Shown: positions 24,593-33,785 of the stretch, one piece after another | Layout of the letters: every line of letters starts with the position of its first letter | Numbering within the stretch: the stretch's first letter is position 1 | From: an uncultured Chloroflexota bacterium | GTDB taxonomy: Bacteria > Chloroflexota > Anaerolineae > Anaerolineales > Anaerolineaceae | DNA: 64,000 bases | Direction: 5' to 3' | NCBI GenBank assembly: GCA_902791025.1 | Contig: CADATZ010000006.1 | Span: 95,692-159,691, forward strand | Program-made: the position numbers and the translations under genes | Notes under the pieces: model-generated | What the model was told of the DNA's origin: nothing | What the model saw: the letters and a program-made list of their open reading frames with translations, nothing else | Databases searched by the model: none

Positions 24593-24620
24593 TTGTTAAT
24601 TTCACAAAAAATGTTATAAT
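24593..24620 (+). promoter_or_regulatory. Sigma-70 type promoter of the LysM gene
   Basis: TTGTTA at 24593-24598, a 16-base spacer and TATAAT at 24615-24620, about 28 bases before the ATG. Confidence 0.65.
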
Positions 24621-24648
24621 CGTCATTATAAGAAAAAGGGGTAATTGC

Positions 24649-25812
24649 ATGGCTAACGAAATGAATCCTCAATCAAGAACCAAGATCTGCCCGACCTGTG
24701 GGACACGGATGAACGAATCCGCCACCCGCTGCCTGGTTTGTGGGCGGACTTTTACCAATAACGCTGCGCAGCCGGCAGGACGCAATAACCAACAACCTGC
24801 TAATGATGGCGAACGCATTGAAAAACCGCGTCTGAAGAATATCTCTATCAGTGTTCCGGTGGCTATTGGACTGTTCCTGTTGCTGATTGGTATTGGTGCG
24901 GCAGTGGCCTTTATCCTGCTGCAGCAGACAGGCCGCGTGGTGGAACCGACGCCGCTGCCTTCCGCAACGCTCAGTCCGACACCGACTACTCCGCCGACTG
25001 ATACGCCGACACCAACCATGGTGATGTCACCGACACCGCTGCAGCCCATCGAATATACCGTGAAAGACGGTGACCTCTGCGCTTCGATTGCGGCTGTGTT
25101 TGATGTTTCTGTGCAGAGTATTATCCTGCAGAACAACCTTTCCGCAAGCTGCTACCTTTCTCCTGGACAGACACTTTTGATTCCTCAGCCGACCATTACC
25201 CCGACGCCCGAGCCGACCGGAACGCTGACCAGTGCACAGGCTACATTGGAAGCCTGTGGATCCTATGATCATCTGGTCTCCAACACCGATACGCTTTTCG
25301 GCATCGCTCTGAACTATGGTGTGACAACTGATATCATTCGCCAATACAACGGGCTGACCGGTGACATAGTTATTGCCGGGACCACCATCAAGATCCCGTT
25401 GTGCGAACGTGTCACTCCTGGACCGACATCTACACCGACCACACCTCCGCCTTACGCGGCACCGAACCTGTTGCTCCCTGCGGACGGTACATCCTACAAC
25501 GTCAGCGGCGAAACCATCACTCTGCAGTGGGCAGGCGTAGGATCCCTGCTTCCCAACGAAGCCTATGAAGTTGTTGTAGAAGATGTGACCGAGGGCGAAG
25601 GGCGTAAGCTGATCAACTATGTAACCGACACCAAATTCATCGTCCCGATGGACTTCCGCCCCAGCTCGGATACATCACCGCATGTTATCCGCTGGTATGT
25701 AACGCCTGTCCGGCAGTCGCTCTCTTCTGAAGGCGGTCCGTCATCCTATGAGCCCGCCGGTGCCCGCTCTGATTCCAGAACCTTCATCTGGACAGGTGTG
25801 CCGGTTTCATAA
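24649..25812 (+). CDS. Membrane-anchored double-LysM protein with N-terminal zinc ribbon
   Basis: A 387-residue protein. A cytoplasmic zinc ribbon (CPTCG ... CLVCG, residues 12-35) is followed by one membrane segment (about 68-92) and a Thr-Pro spacer. Two LysM domains come next, ending LLIP and IKIPLC, separated by a second Thr-Pro linker. An Ig-like C-terminal domain closes the protein. LysM domains bind peptidoglycan-type glycans outside the cell. This architecture with PTPT linkers is typical of Anaerolineae. The start at 24649 follows AAAGGGG. Confidence 0.88.
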   Translation: MANEMNPQSRTKICPTCGTRMNESATRCLVCGRTFTNNAAQPAGRNNQQPANDGERIEKPRLKNISISVPVAIGLFLLLIGIGAAVAFILLQQTGRVVEPTPLPSATLSPTPTTPPTDTPTPTMVMSPTPLQPIEYTVKDGDLCASIAAVFDVSVQSIILQNNLSASCYLSPGQTLLIPQPTITPTPEPTGTLTSAQATLEACGSYDHLVSNTDTLFGIALNYGVTTDIIRQYNGLTGDIVIAGTTIKIPLCERVTPGPTSTPTTPPPYAAPNLLLPADGTSYNVSGETITLQWAGVGSLLPNEAYEVVVEDVTEGEGRKLINYVTDTKFIVPMDFRPSSDTSPHVIRWYVTPVRQSLSSEGGPSSYEPAGARSDSRTFIWTGVPVS

Positions 25813-25847
25813 AAAGTTCAGAATTTATAATATAAAGTTTATATAAT

Positions 25848-25867
25848 GAGGGCGCCCATGCGCCTTC
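25848..25867 (+). terminator. GC-rich hairpin after the LysM gene
   Basis: Stem GGCGC/GCGCC with a CCAT loop, extended by an A-T, a G-T and a G-C pair. Only a mixed CTTCTTA tail follows. Confidence 0.6.
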
Positions 25868-25889
25868 TTATTATCTAAATAAGGTATTG

Positions 25890-27110
25890 ATGACAAATAT
25901 TAATAATCAGACTCAGACAGCCAGGCGTATTACGCTGCATTATTCGGCTGCTTTTGCTGTGTTTTTCGCTGCGTTCTGCATGATTCGCAGCTTTATTTCC
26001 GTTTACCTGCTTGATCGGGGCTTCAGCTATACTCAGGTCGGCATCATCACCGGAATCCATATGTTTGTGGCAGCAGCAATCCAGCCGAATTATTCGCTGA
26101 TTCTTGATCACTTTCCTAAGCTTGGCCTTCGCCGCTTCGTTGCTTTGTGCTGTATTCCGGCAGTTTTGTGCTCCTTGCTGACCTTTGTGTTACCGGCGAA
26201 TCTGCTCTTCTTCATCCCGCTGTACCTGATTTTCGGTCTCTGTGAGGTCGGGCTGCAATCCCTGATGGTTTCCATTGGTATGGAGTATGTGAATGCCGGT
26301 ATCCCGGTCAATGCCGGGGTAGGACGAGGTTTTGCATCTGTCGGTTACGGTATTGCCAACCTCGGGCTGGGCTTTTTGATCGTGCGATTTGGGTCACCGG
26401 TGTCACAGAAACTGAACGTAGCATTGATGCTTCTGCTGGCCATTTTGATCATGACGATGCCGGATGCGAATGCGCTGCGGACGGTGGATGAAACAGAACG
26501 CGAGAAGGATGAAGCCCCTTCAGACGACCTTTTTCATTTTCTGCGGAACAATCATGTTTTCGCGCTCTTTTCTCTTTCCGTGATCTGTATTTTCTTCGCA
26601 CATTCTATTGTCAATACTTACATGCCCAATGTGGCAGGCCAATTCGGTCTGAAATCCGATTTCACCGGTCTGCTGAACAGCATCGCGGCATTTCTGGAAC
26701 TGATCCCGATGATGTTGTTTTCACAGATCAGCAAGCGGATCTCACCGCTCAAGCTGCTTTATATTTCCGCAGTGTTCTTCTCGGTTAAGATCCTGACAGC
26801 GACGCTCGCTGTGAATGCCGGAGGACTGATTTTGTCACAATCTATGCAGATATTGGCTTATGCCTTGTTTGCTATGGCTTCTATTTATTTCACCAACCAG
26901 GCAGTCCGGCCTCATAATCGTGTGATGGCGCAGGGGCTGCTGGTCGGTGCGAATGAAGCCGGCTTTATGCTCGGCAGCATGATCGGCGGGTTTGTTCTCG
27001 ATCATGCCACGATCCGTGTTCTTCTCTGGATGGGCGTTATTGTCTCCATCATCGGGTCGGTTCTGATGATCACGGCGGTCACGAAATTCAAAAGAGCTAA
27101 TCTCTCATGA
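25890..27110 (+). CDS. Major facilitator superfamily transporter (MFS_1-like/LacY-like)
   Basis: A 406-residue protein with about twelve membrane helices and a charged central loop (TVDETEREKDEAPSDD, about 195-210). The opening ARRITLHYSAAFAVFFAAFC and the position of LDRGFSYTQVGII resemble the nucleoside/oligosaccharide proton symporter branch. The substrate is unknown. The ATG at 25890 is used; a TTG precedes it directly. Confidence 0.85.
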   Translation: MTNINNQTQTARRITLHYSAAFAVFFAAFCMIRSFISVYLLDRGFSYTQVGIITGIHMFVAAAIQPNYSLILDHFPKLGLRRFVALCCIPAVLCSLLTFVLPANLLFFIPLYLIFGLCEVGLQSLMVSIGMEYVNAGIPVNAGVGRGFASVGYGIANLGLGFLIVRFGSPVSQKLNVALMLLLAILIMTMPDANALRTVDETEREKDEAPSDDLFHFLRNNHVFALFSLSVICIFFAHSIVNTYMPNVAGQFGLKSDFTGLLNSIAAFLELIPMMLFSQISKRISPLKLLYISAVFFSVKILTATLAVNAGGLILSQSMQILAYALFAMASIYFTNQAVRPHNRVMAQGLLVGANEAGFMLGSMIGGFVLDHATIRVLLWMGVIVSIIGSVLMITAVTKFKRANLS

Positions 27111-27228
27111 TCTCGAGGCTAAGACAGCCTCCCGTGCTTCTCATCATCCGATACAGATATGTATTTGTCCGCCGCTTTTGCCGGCGTGGTGAATGATCCG
27201 GTTTCCATGGGTTCCTTTTTGTATGATC

Positions 27229-28353
27229 TTATGGATGGATCGCGGTGACGGCTTCCTCCAGGTGCCTGCGGATTTCGATGTGCTGCGGACAAACACTCTC
27301 ACACTGACCGCATTTGATGCATTTTTCAGCCAGTTCCTTACCCATCCCGCTGACATGGAATTTTTCGCGTCCCTGTGCGCGGGTCAGGTCATTGTATAAA
27401 ATCAACATGTTCATGGCAGAGAATGTGGCCGGGATGCCGATGTTCATGGGACAGACCTTTTGGCAGTATTTGCAGTCTGTGCAGGGAATCAGCGGGTATT
27501 CAGCAATTTTAGCCTGTGCCTTTGTGATAACTTCCTGCTCTTCTGTGTTCAGTTTTCGGAAATTCTTCATGTAGGAAATATTATCCTTCATCTGTTCCAC
27601 ATTGCTCATGCCGGAAAGAACAGTGATGACTCCTTCATGGCTTGCGGCGAAGCGGATTGCCCAGGAGGCATATGAAGCATTTGGATCAGCGTTTTTCAGA
27701 ATTTTCGCTACGCCTTCCGGTGGTTCAGCCAGCAGACCACCCTTAACGGGTTCCATGATGACGACGGGTTTGTTATATTTCCGTGCCATGTCATAGACAC
27801 GTTTAGACTGGATATCAGTACTAAACCAGTCGGCATAATTGATCTGCAGCTGGACGAATTCTGCTTCGGGATGGGCAATGAGAATCTCTTCCAATTCTTC
27901 CGCGCTGGAATGGAAGGAAAAGCCGATATGTTTGATCTTCCCTTCCTCTTTCTTTTGTTTTACGAAAGACCACATGTCAAAATCTTCAAAGTATTTTGTA
28001 CGGATCACGCCCAGGTTATGAAGCAGATAATAATCGAAATAGCCGGCACCGGAGCGTTCCAGCGAGGTTTCAAACTGGTTGATGGCATCTTCCCGGGTCT
28101 TGCAGCCTGACCATGCCGCCATTTTTGTGGCGACCGTGAAGCTTTCGCGCGGATATCTTTCGATCAGCGCCTTTCTCATCGCTTCCTCGCTGCCGGAATA
28201 GACAAAGGCCGTGTCGAAATAGGTGAAGCCCGCTTCCATAAAGAGGTCAACCATCTTTTTCATCTCTTCAAGATCGATCTCGCCATCCTTTTTCGGCAGC
28301 CGCATCAGTCCGAATCCGAGCTTTTTTGTGTTTTCTCCGAGATAAGTTTCCAT
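27229..28353 (-). CDS. Aldo/keto reductase with C-terminal ferredoxin domain
   Basis: A 374-residue protein. Residues 1-270 form the aldo/keto reductase barrel, with FDTAFVYSGSEEAM carrying the catalytic Asp and Tyr and KMAAW the Lys. Residues 285-365 hold ferredoxin cysteines: C-TD-C-KY-C-QKV-C-P and C-IK-C-GQ-C-ESV-C-P. This predicted-oxidoreductase branch (COG1453) is common in anaerobes, where ferredoxin or NAD(P)H may donate electrons. The substrate is unknown. Confidence 0.92.
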   Translation of the reverse strand: METYLGENTKKLGFGLMRLPKKDGEIDLEEMKKMVDLFMEAGFTYFDTAFVYSGSEEAMRKALIERYPRESFTVATKMAAWSGCKTREDAINQFETSLERSGAGYFDYYLLHNLGVIRTKYFEDFDMWSFVKQKKEEGKIKHIGFSFHSSAEELEEILIAHPEAEFVQLQINYADWFSTDIQSKRVYDMARKYNKPVVIMEPVKGGLLAEPPEGVAKILKNADPNASYASWAIRFAASHEGVITVLSGMSNVEQMKDNISYMKNFRKLNTEEQEVITKAQAKIAEYPLIPCTDCKYCQKVCPMNIGIPATFSAMNMLILYNDLTRAQGREKFHVSGMGKELAEKCIKCGQCESVCPQHIEIRRHLEEAVTAIHP

Positions 28354-28590
28354 CGTTTACATCCTTCCTTCAATGAAACCTGTTGTAAAAAAATGATTGA
28401 TTGTTGCATTTTAATTATAAAATGAAGGTGACTGTTCAGAGTTTGATATTGCGGCACTGATGACAGGATTATGATCTGATCTGTTACTATTTATGGGGAA
28501 CACCTGTACAGTTTTCTGAACCTGTACAACACAAAGCAGGCCAGCGGTATTGTGTGTGATTTATTAATAGTTCCACTGTTATTACTGCAT
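28354..28590. other. Intergenic region without gene
   Basis: Holds a probable minus-strand -10 (TATAAT about 60 bases before the reductase start) but no ORF, RNA or repeat that could be supported. Confidence 0.5.
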
Positions 28591-28623
28591 GAGAAAAAAG
28601 CCGCGAAAAGCGGCTTTTTTCTC
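28591..28623. terminator. Bidirectional terminator
   Basis: A 14-bp stem (28591-28604 with 28610-28623) with A-rich and T-rich sides, so it can act on both strands. It ends argF on the minus strand and sits between that gene's heptamer array and the spacer. Confidence 0.92.
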
Positions 28624-28626
28624 TGA

Positions 28627-28647
28627 TGTCTAAAATCTAACGTCTAA
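28627..28647 (-). repeat. Short heptamer array after argF
   Basis: Three 7-bp units (TGTCTAA, AATCTAA, CGTCTAA on the plus strand). They begin one base after the argF TAA stop and lie between it and the terminator. Confidence 0.7.
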
Positions 28648-28648
28648 A

Positions 28649-29578
28649 TTACATTCCACCGAGAAGACAGGCGAGGACACCTTTTTGTGCATGGAGGCGG
28701 TTGTGGGCTTCGGGGAACACGCGAGAGTGCGGTCCATCCTGCACTTCATCAGTGATTTCCTGCCCGCGGTGAGAAGGCAGACAGTGCATAACGATGACGT
28801 CTTTTTCAGCGATGTCGACCAGTGCCTGGTTGACCTGGTAAGGCTTGAAGATCTTTTCACGTTCGGCTTTTTCGGCTTCCTGCCCCATGGAGACCCAGGT
28901 GTCTGTGTAAAGAACCTGTGCGCCTTTTGCGGCTTCCTGCGGGTCACGGAGGAAGGTCAGATTGCTGCCGGAAACAGCGGCAAAATCCTCCGCCATTTTG
29001 ATAGCTTCAGCCGGCATATCATAGCCCTCCGGATTGGCGATGGTGAAGTTGGCACCCATTTTTGCACAGATGTGCATCAGGGAGACCGCTACGTTGTTGC
29101 CGTCGCCGATAAAGGAAACATTGACGCCTTTCAGCTGACCGAATTCTTCGATGATAGTCAATGCGTCAGCCATGCCCTGACAGGGATGGTTGTAGTCGGA
29201 AAGACCGTTAATAATGGGAATTCCGGCATACTGAGCCAGTTCCAACAGATGCTTGTGTTCAAAAACACGGGCCATAATGGCGTCGACAAATCCGCCAAGT
29301 ACCTGAGCAACGTCTTTTACTGCTTCCCGTTTGCCAAGGCCGATTTCATCCGGAGCAAGATAGAAGGCATATCCGCCCAGCTGATGCATCCCGATCTCAA
29401 AGGAGACGCGGGTGCGGAGGGAAGCTTTCTGGAATACCAGTGCCAGGGTCTTGCCAGCCAAAATCGGCTGGTTGCCGCCGGCCTTTAGTTCAGCCTTCAG
29501 CTGTTTGGAGACATCAAGAATGTGCATCAATTCCGGTTCGCTGTAATCAGCGATCGATAAAAAGTGGTTCATTTTCAT
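28649..29578 (-). CDS. argF: Ornithine carbamoyltransferase
   Basis: A 309-residue enzyme making citrulline from ornithine and carbamoyl phosphate, the sixth step of arginine synthesis. The carbamoyl phosphate site reads KASLRTR (SLRTR in place of the more usual STRTR), with HPCQ in the middle and HCLP near the end. Length is normal for the family. No other arginine gene is adjacent, so this is either a dispersed biosynthetic gene or, less likely, part of arginine breakdown. Confidence 0.95.
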   Translation of the reverse strand: MKMNHFLSIADYSEPELMHILDVSKQLKAELKAGGNQPILAGKTLALVFQKASLRTRVSFEIGMHQLGGYAFYLAPDEIGLGKREAVKDVAQVLGGFVDAIMARVFEHKHLLELAQYAGIPIINGLSDYNHPCQGMADALTIIEEFGQLKGVNVSFIGDGNNVAVSLMHICAKMGANFTIANPEGYDMPAEAIKMAEDFAAVSGSNLTFLRDPQEAAKGAQVLYTDTWVSMGQEAEKAEREKIFKPYQVNQALVDIAEKDVIVMHCLPSHRGQEITDEVQDGPHSRVFPEAHNRLHAQKGVLACLLGGM

Positions 29579-29637
29579 AATAAAGTCCTTAACCTTGAGA
29601 CTCTCGACAATAGACTTAGAATTTCACTAATAGTGCG

Positions 29638-29672
29638 TAACGTCTAATGTCTAATGTCTAATACCTAATGTC
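29638..29672 (-). repeat. Heptamer array at the stop of the zinc-ribbon gene
   Basis: Five 7-bp units, on the minus strand GACATTA, GGTATTA, GACATTA, GACATTA and GACGTTA. The TAG stop at 29665-29667 and the last His codon are inside the array. Confidence 0.82.
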
Positions 29673-29901
29673 CGCAATGGGCACAGTTGCCGCCGGAGCA
29701 GCCTGCACAGCCACCGCCGGAAACGGTTGTTTCCAGATGCATGTTTCCGCCGTTCCCGATGGCCCAGCATTTGGAGACAGTACGATTAGTGTGTTCTCCA
29801 CCGCATTTGTCACATTTGATCGGTGCATCCGCCTGAGAAAAGGAGCGGACTGCTTCAAATTTATGATTGCAATCTTTGCAGATATATTCGTAAATAGGCA
29901 T
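29665..29901 (-). CDS. FmdB-type zinc ribbon protein
   Basis: A 78-residue protein starting MPIYEYICKDC, the hallmark of the FmdB/CxxC_CxxC_SSSS family. Zinc cysteines are C-KD-C and C-DK-C, and the C-terminus is rich in Gly and Cys (GGGCAGCSGGNCAHCGH). It is a putative regulatory or metal-handling protein; the function is not established. The start at 29901 is chosen on family grounds. The stop lies inside a heptamer array. Confidence 0.88.
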   Translation of the reverse strand: MPIYEYICKDCNHKFEAVRSFSQADAPIKCDKCGGEHTNRTVSKCWAIGNGGNMHLETTVSGGGCAGCSGGNCAHCGH

Positions 29902-30044
29902 ATTTTTTTCGCAGCGGACAATTCTAACTCTTGCCGGCTGTTTTCCTTTCAATCAGATTCTATTATTATATCGCTGTGCAGGCGAAGTAATGATTTCTGC
30001 TGACCATTGTTTCCTGACACCCGATATCAGATTTTTCCGTAATA

Positions 30045-31259
30045 TCAAAGCAGTGACTCCAGACCATCGGAAGGCTGTTCCGCATCTCTGATCAGCTTCT
30101 CAGCCATTTTGCTGATATCACGAGCAGCGTTGGGTCTGCCGATTCGTGCCGCATTTTGCTGCATGAGTTTCAATTTTCTGCCATTATCTATCAGCATATG
30201 ATAGAGCATTTCGAGCAGGTCCAGTTGGCTCCGCAGTAATTTACCGGCCTCTCCATCTTCGACAAATCTTGCATTTCCTTCTTCCTGTCCGGGAAGAACA
30301 TCGCATAACAGCATCGGCAGACCGGCAGCCAGACTTTCACTGGTGATCAACCCGCCGGCTTTCGTCAGAATCATATCGGAAGCCAGCATCAGTTCTGAGA
30401 GTGTATTACAGTAATTGTATATTTTAACCGGAATATGCCATTCGATCTCTTTCATCTGCTGATAGAGATCATTGTCACCCCCGGCAGCCATGACGATCTG
30501 GATTGGGTATCCGCTGTGATTAACAACGTTCAAATAATCGATCATGCTGGTAACTCGTTTGCTCCCGACCGCCAGCATCAGCGTCATGTTCGGATCAAGC
30601 CCGTACAGCGTACGCAGTTTAGCCTTTTCTGTGTGGATCTCCGTCAGATCCGGACGCACAGGAATGCCGGTGGTGACGACCCGTCCCGGCAGGCACCCGA
30701 ACTGGATAGCGTCCATGCGGACTTTGTCTGTGGCGACACAAATCCTGTCAGGCGCATAACTGAACCAGATGGAGTGTACAGAGTAAAGATCAGTGATGAC
30801 ATGAATAAAGGGAATGTGTTTATTCTTTGAATTGTTAGGAAGGTACTGATCTCCGTCTTTTGTACGTATCAGCGATTCATTCCGCATATACCATGCCTGA
30901 ACTGGTGCGCTGTAAAGCGGATAGGTACTGATGATTACATCGGGTTGAACTTCCCGGATAGCTTTGCTGAGAGGATTGTAAAGGATCGCGGCCAGTCCCA
31001 GATTAGCTACTGTCGTCGGACCGGCTTTGTCACTCTGGTCATAGGCAACTTCATAAACCTTCGGGATTTCCCGGACCATGCGGTCAAAATCCGATTGTGT
31101 ATTTCGCAGCCAGGATGGTGTGGATGGATCGTCAAGCAAATTGACGATCGTTGGTTCAATCGCGGGATCCGGATAACGTTTCAACGCATCCGCGATGGCG
31201 TTTGTTGCCGCGCGGTGCCCAAATCCCGCATCTGCTGTCAATATCAGTGCTTTTTTCAT
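30045..31259 (-). CDS. MGDG synthase-like glycosyltransferase (GT28)
   Basis: A 404-residue cytoplasmic-face glycosyltransferase. The N-terminal MGDG_synth domain shows ILTADAGFGHRAATNAIADAL, and the C-terminal GT28 half has TKAGGLITSESLAAGLP, the nucleotide-sugar binding block. Relatives transfer galactose or glucose to diacylglycerol or build peptidoglycan lipid II. Glycolipid synthesis is the better guess, since the N-terminal domain is of the diacylglycerol type. A monocistronic arrangement is likely. Confidence 0.88.
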   Translation of the reverse strand: MKKALILTADAGFGHRAATNAIADALKRYPDPAIEPTIVNLLDDPSTPSWLRNTQSDFDRMVREIPKVYEVAYDQSDKAGPTTVANLGLAAILYNPLSKAIREVQPDVIISTYPLYSAPVQAWYMRNESLIRTKDGDQYLPNNSKNKHIPFIHVITDLYSVHSIWFSYAPDRICVATDKVRMDAIQFGCLPGRVVTTGIPVRPDLTEIHTEKAKLRTLYGLDPNMTLMLAVGSKRVTSMIDYLNVVNHSGYPIQIVMAAGGDNDLYQQMKEIEWHIPVKIYNYCNTLSELMLASDMILTKAGGLITSESLAAGLPMLLCDVLPGQEEGNARFVEDGEAGKLLRSQLDLLEMLYHMLIDNGRKLKLMQQNAARIGRPNAARDISKMAEKLIRDAEQPSDGLESLL

Positions 31260-31486
31260 TTCGTTTATCGTTCCAATTTTGTTTCCTTGGAATCTATTAT
31301 ACAGGAGATTTTGTAAATTAGTGTAATCTTCCCGTATGTTTGTAAGGAAAAAAAGAAATGTGATGTAGATAAACGAATTGACAGCGGCGTTTTACTGATC
31401 CATGTTTGTAAAATCAACAAAATGTTTGCTTATAGTTTATAAACAGGGTCAATCAGTATTTTTCTGATATCCGGTGCAGTGATATT
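31260..31486. other. Intergenic region
   Basis: AT-rich. It contains a minus-strand TATAAT at about 31293 that may serve the glycosyltransferase, and a small ATCAG/CTGAT hairpin near 31454-31470 close to the CotH stop. No gene is seen. Confidence 0.45.
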
Positions 31487-33094
31487 CTATTCAGTGTCTG
31501 TGGAAAGAATTCTTATATATTCATCCATGGATCGCAATCTGTTGTGAACATATTCACGAAAAACAGACAAACCCAGGGATGGCTCTTCATATGAACCTTC
31601 CGGCCAACGTTCCATATCACGAACAAATGCACCGGAATCGAAAATATCCTGCTCATAACCTTCTATCAGTGTATCAATTGCTGCTTCAGACCAGCCGCCT
31701 GCACGGAGCTGAATGTATCGGTTTTGAATCAGCTTGATTATATCCGGGTCTTTTTGACGGAGAATCGAAACCGGATTGACTGTCATTTCGACACTGTTGT
31801 CATTAGCATCATAATAGTATGGATAAGTGATCCTGTTATAAGGGTTGATGTGGTTTCCCCAGGATATATCCATATCATAAGGTGTGAAAAGGAAAATTCT
31901 GCCTCTTTCAGAATTTCTAATTGTGAGGAACATGTTTCTCATTTTTCCGTCGGTGTTTACGGTATCAGTAGCCTGAATCAGTTTTAGAAAGAGCCATATA
32001 TCCAATGCATTCTTTTCATCATTGTTCCAAAGACCGTTAGTTGCTCCGTTTTCCAGCATATTAAAAAATAATTTTGTCAGCCGTATCCCGTTATTCAAAT
32101 CTGATTGTTCTGCGTCAAATTGAAGAATCAGTCCGTCATATTCGGGGTCTGGCCCATCTGCTTTAGGTCCCCAATGCTTTTGTTTGAAGAGGAAGTCTTC
32201 ATAATGTCCGGTGATGTCGGGCCGAATACCCACTTGTTTGGCATCAATTGGATAACCAAGGGCATATAAGCCACAGTATTGTTGATTCCAGAATAATTCT
32301 ATGAATCGATATTCATTTCCGTTGTTGATGCCAAATGGATTGTCACTCCCGCAGGATTCAAGCCATAGTTTGGAGGAAAATACTTCCCGAATCTTTTCCT
32401 GGTCATTATATGCCGCATAAAGCAGCCAATCTCCATCTTTTCGAAGCCCAAGTAATGGAATCTGATTTTCCTGTATATTATTTCCGGTACCCTTGTCCTG
32501 TATCAAATGAATCCGAAATGCTTTTTTGTCATAAAATCTTGATCCATTCCCTCGTATATGGATACTTCCTTCTGATTTCACGAAGGGATAGAGAGAGTTT
32601 GAGCGATTGTCAAACATGGAAAAGCTGATTTTATGTACGTCACTCAACTCAATGCCGGTAAGATAATCGCTATCCTCACATTCGATATGGAGCAAGGGAA
32701 GTGTAGATATCGCTAATTCATACAATCGATATTCAGATTCTGTATATACTGCAAATGGTATTGAATTTCCGATAGTAATGTCTTCCGGGAAAGCCAGATG
32801 TATTTTTTCTCCGGAAGATAAAAAAGAAACTGTTGGGTCCAAAATAGGTTTTTGTGGATCTACTGAATAGTACCAGCGGGATTTCAGTTCATCATAGAAC
32901 AGTGGATAATCATTGAAACACAGGTTCGATATAATATCTGTGTTTGTTTTTGTACGTCGGGAAAGGATTTGACGGTATTCATTTTCTTCTACCAGAAGAT
33001 CAGAGAATTGCAGTTGATCTTGCGGGAGCGAAATGAAAAAAAAGAGAAATCCGATGGATATAATCAAAAATCCAATAGACAATAATCTTCTCAT
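31487..33094 (-). CDS. CotH-family protein (spore-coat kinase-like), membrane anchored
   Basis: A 535-residue protein with an N-terminal membrane anchor (about residues 5-24) and a CotH domain. Recognisable blocks are IHIRGNGSRFYDKKAFRIHL, the nucleotide-side motif DGDWLLYAAYNDQEKIRE and FTPYDMDISWG with the metal-binding Asp. CotH proteins are atypical protein kinases in spore formers, but many homologues occur in non-spore-forming bacteria next to VTC and DUF4956 genes, as here. An extracytoplasmic role is inferred from the anchor. It starts 19 bases after the DUF4956 stop. Confidence 0.9.
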   Translation of the reverse strand: MRRLLSIGFLIISIGFLFFFISLPQDQLQFSDLLVEENEYRQILSRRTKTNTDIISNLCFNDYPLFYDELKSRWYYSVDPQKPILDPTVSFLSSGEKIHLAFPEDITIGNSIPFAVYTESEYRLYELAISTLPLLHIECEDSDYLTGIELSDVHKISFSMFDNRSNSLYPFVKSEGSIHIRGNGSRFYDKKAFRIHLIQDKGTGNNIQENQIPLLGLRKDGDWLLYAAYNDQEKIREVFSSKLWLESCGSDNPFGINNGNEYRFIELFWNQQYCGLYALGYPIDAKQVGIRPDITGHYEDFLFKQKHWGPKADGPDPEYDGLILQFDAEQSDLNNGIRLTKLFFNMLENGATNGLWNNDEKNALDIWLFLKLIQATDTVNTDGKMRNMFLTIRNSERGRIFLFTPYDMDISWGNHINPYNRITYPYYYDANDNSVEMTVNPVSILRQKDPDIIKLIQNRYIQLRAGGWSEAAIDTLIEGYEQDIFDSGAFVRDMERWPEGSYEEPSLGLSVFREYVHNRLRSMDEYIRILSTDTE

Positions 33095-33113
33095 TGATCA
33101 GTAATTCTAAACT

Positions 33114-33785
33114 TCAGAGAGTATCATCTGCATCATACTGGATGATTGAGAAGCGTTCTACTGCTTTAGCCATGCGCAGTTCTTCTCCAAGGTCATGAGG
33201 GTCTTTTATAGAAATTTCTATGGCATAATTCATGATTTCATCATTGTAATTACGACTTTTTATCTTGAATGATTTTGTGTGTTTTTTGAGAATTTCCGTG
33301 ATCTCACTTTCAGTATCTCCCTTTGTGTTTAATACCAAAATGTATGGTTTTCTTCCAAAGCTGAGATGTTCAAAAATGATTAGGATTATTGTTACAACGA
33401 AGGATGTCAGGACTGAAACTTCATAAAGCTGGCAGCCACAAACGATTCCTGTATGGACTGACCAGAGAATGTAAAGCATATCGACCGGATCTTTAACTGC
33501 GGTGCGGTAACGAATGATGGCAAGTGCTCCGATAGTTCCCAGCGTTATGACCAGATTTGACTGGAGACATAAAATGATAGTTGCAATAAAAAACGGCAAC
33601 GCTGCGATAGATATATTGAAAGACTTATTGTAAAATGAGCGATGTGAGACCAGACGATATACAATAAACTCGTAAACGGACATTACCAATACCATCAGAA
33701 GCACAGACATGATGACTTCGGTGCTTATTGCATCGTTACTGTATGTTGAAATAATTCGGTTGAATGTGCTTTGTATTGTATTCAT
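33114..33785 (-). CDS. DUF4956 membrane protein
   Basis: A 223-residue protein with three or four N-terminal membrane segments, the block GTIGALAIIRYRTAVKDPVD and a C-terminal ACT-like cytoplasmic domain. DUF4956 proteins are consistently encoded beside VTC-type polyphosphate polymerases. Their function is unknown, but a role in polymer export or regulation is likely. The start overlaps the VTC stop by 4 bases. Confidence 0.9.
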   Translation of the reverse strand: MNTIQSTFNRIISTYSNDAISTEVIMSVLLMVLVMSVYEFIVYRLVSHRSFYNKSFNISIAALPFFIATIILCLQSNLVITLGTIGALAIIRYRTAVKDPVDMLYILWSVHTGIVCGCQLYEVSVLTSFVVTIILIIFEHLSFGRKPYILVLNTKGDTESEITEILKKHTKSFKIKSRNYNDEIMNYAIEISIKDPHDLGEELRMAKAVERFSIIQYDADDTL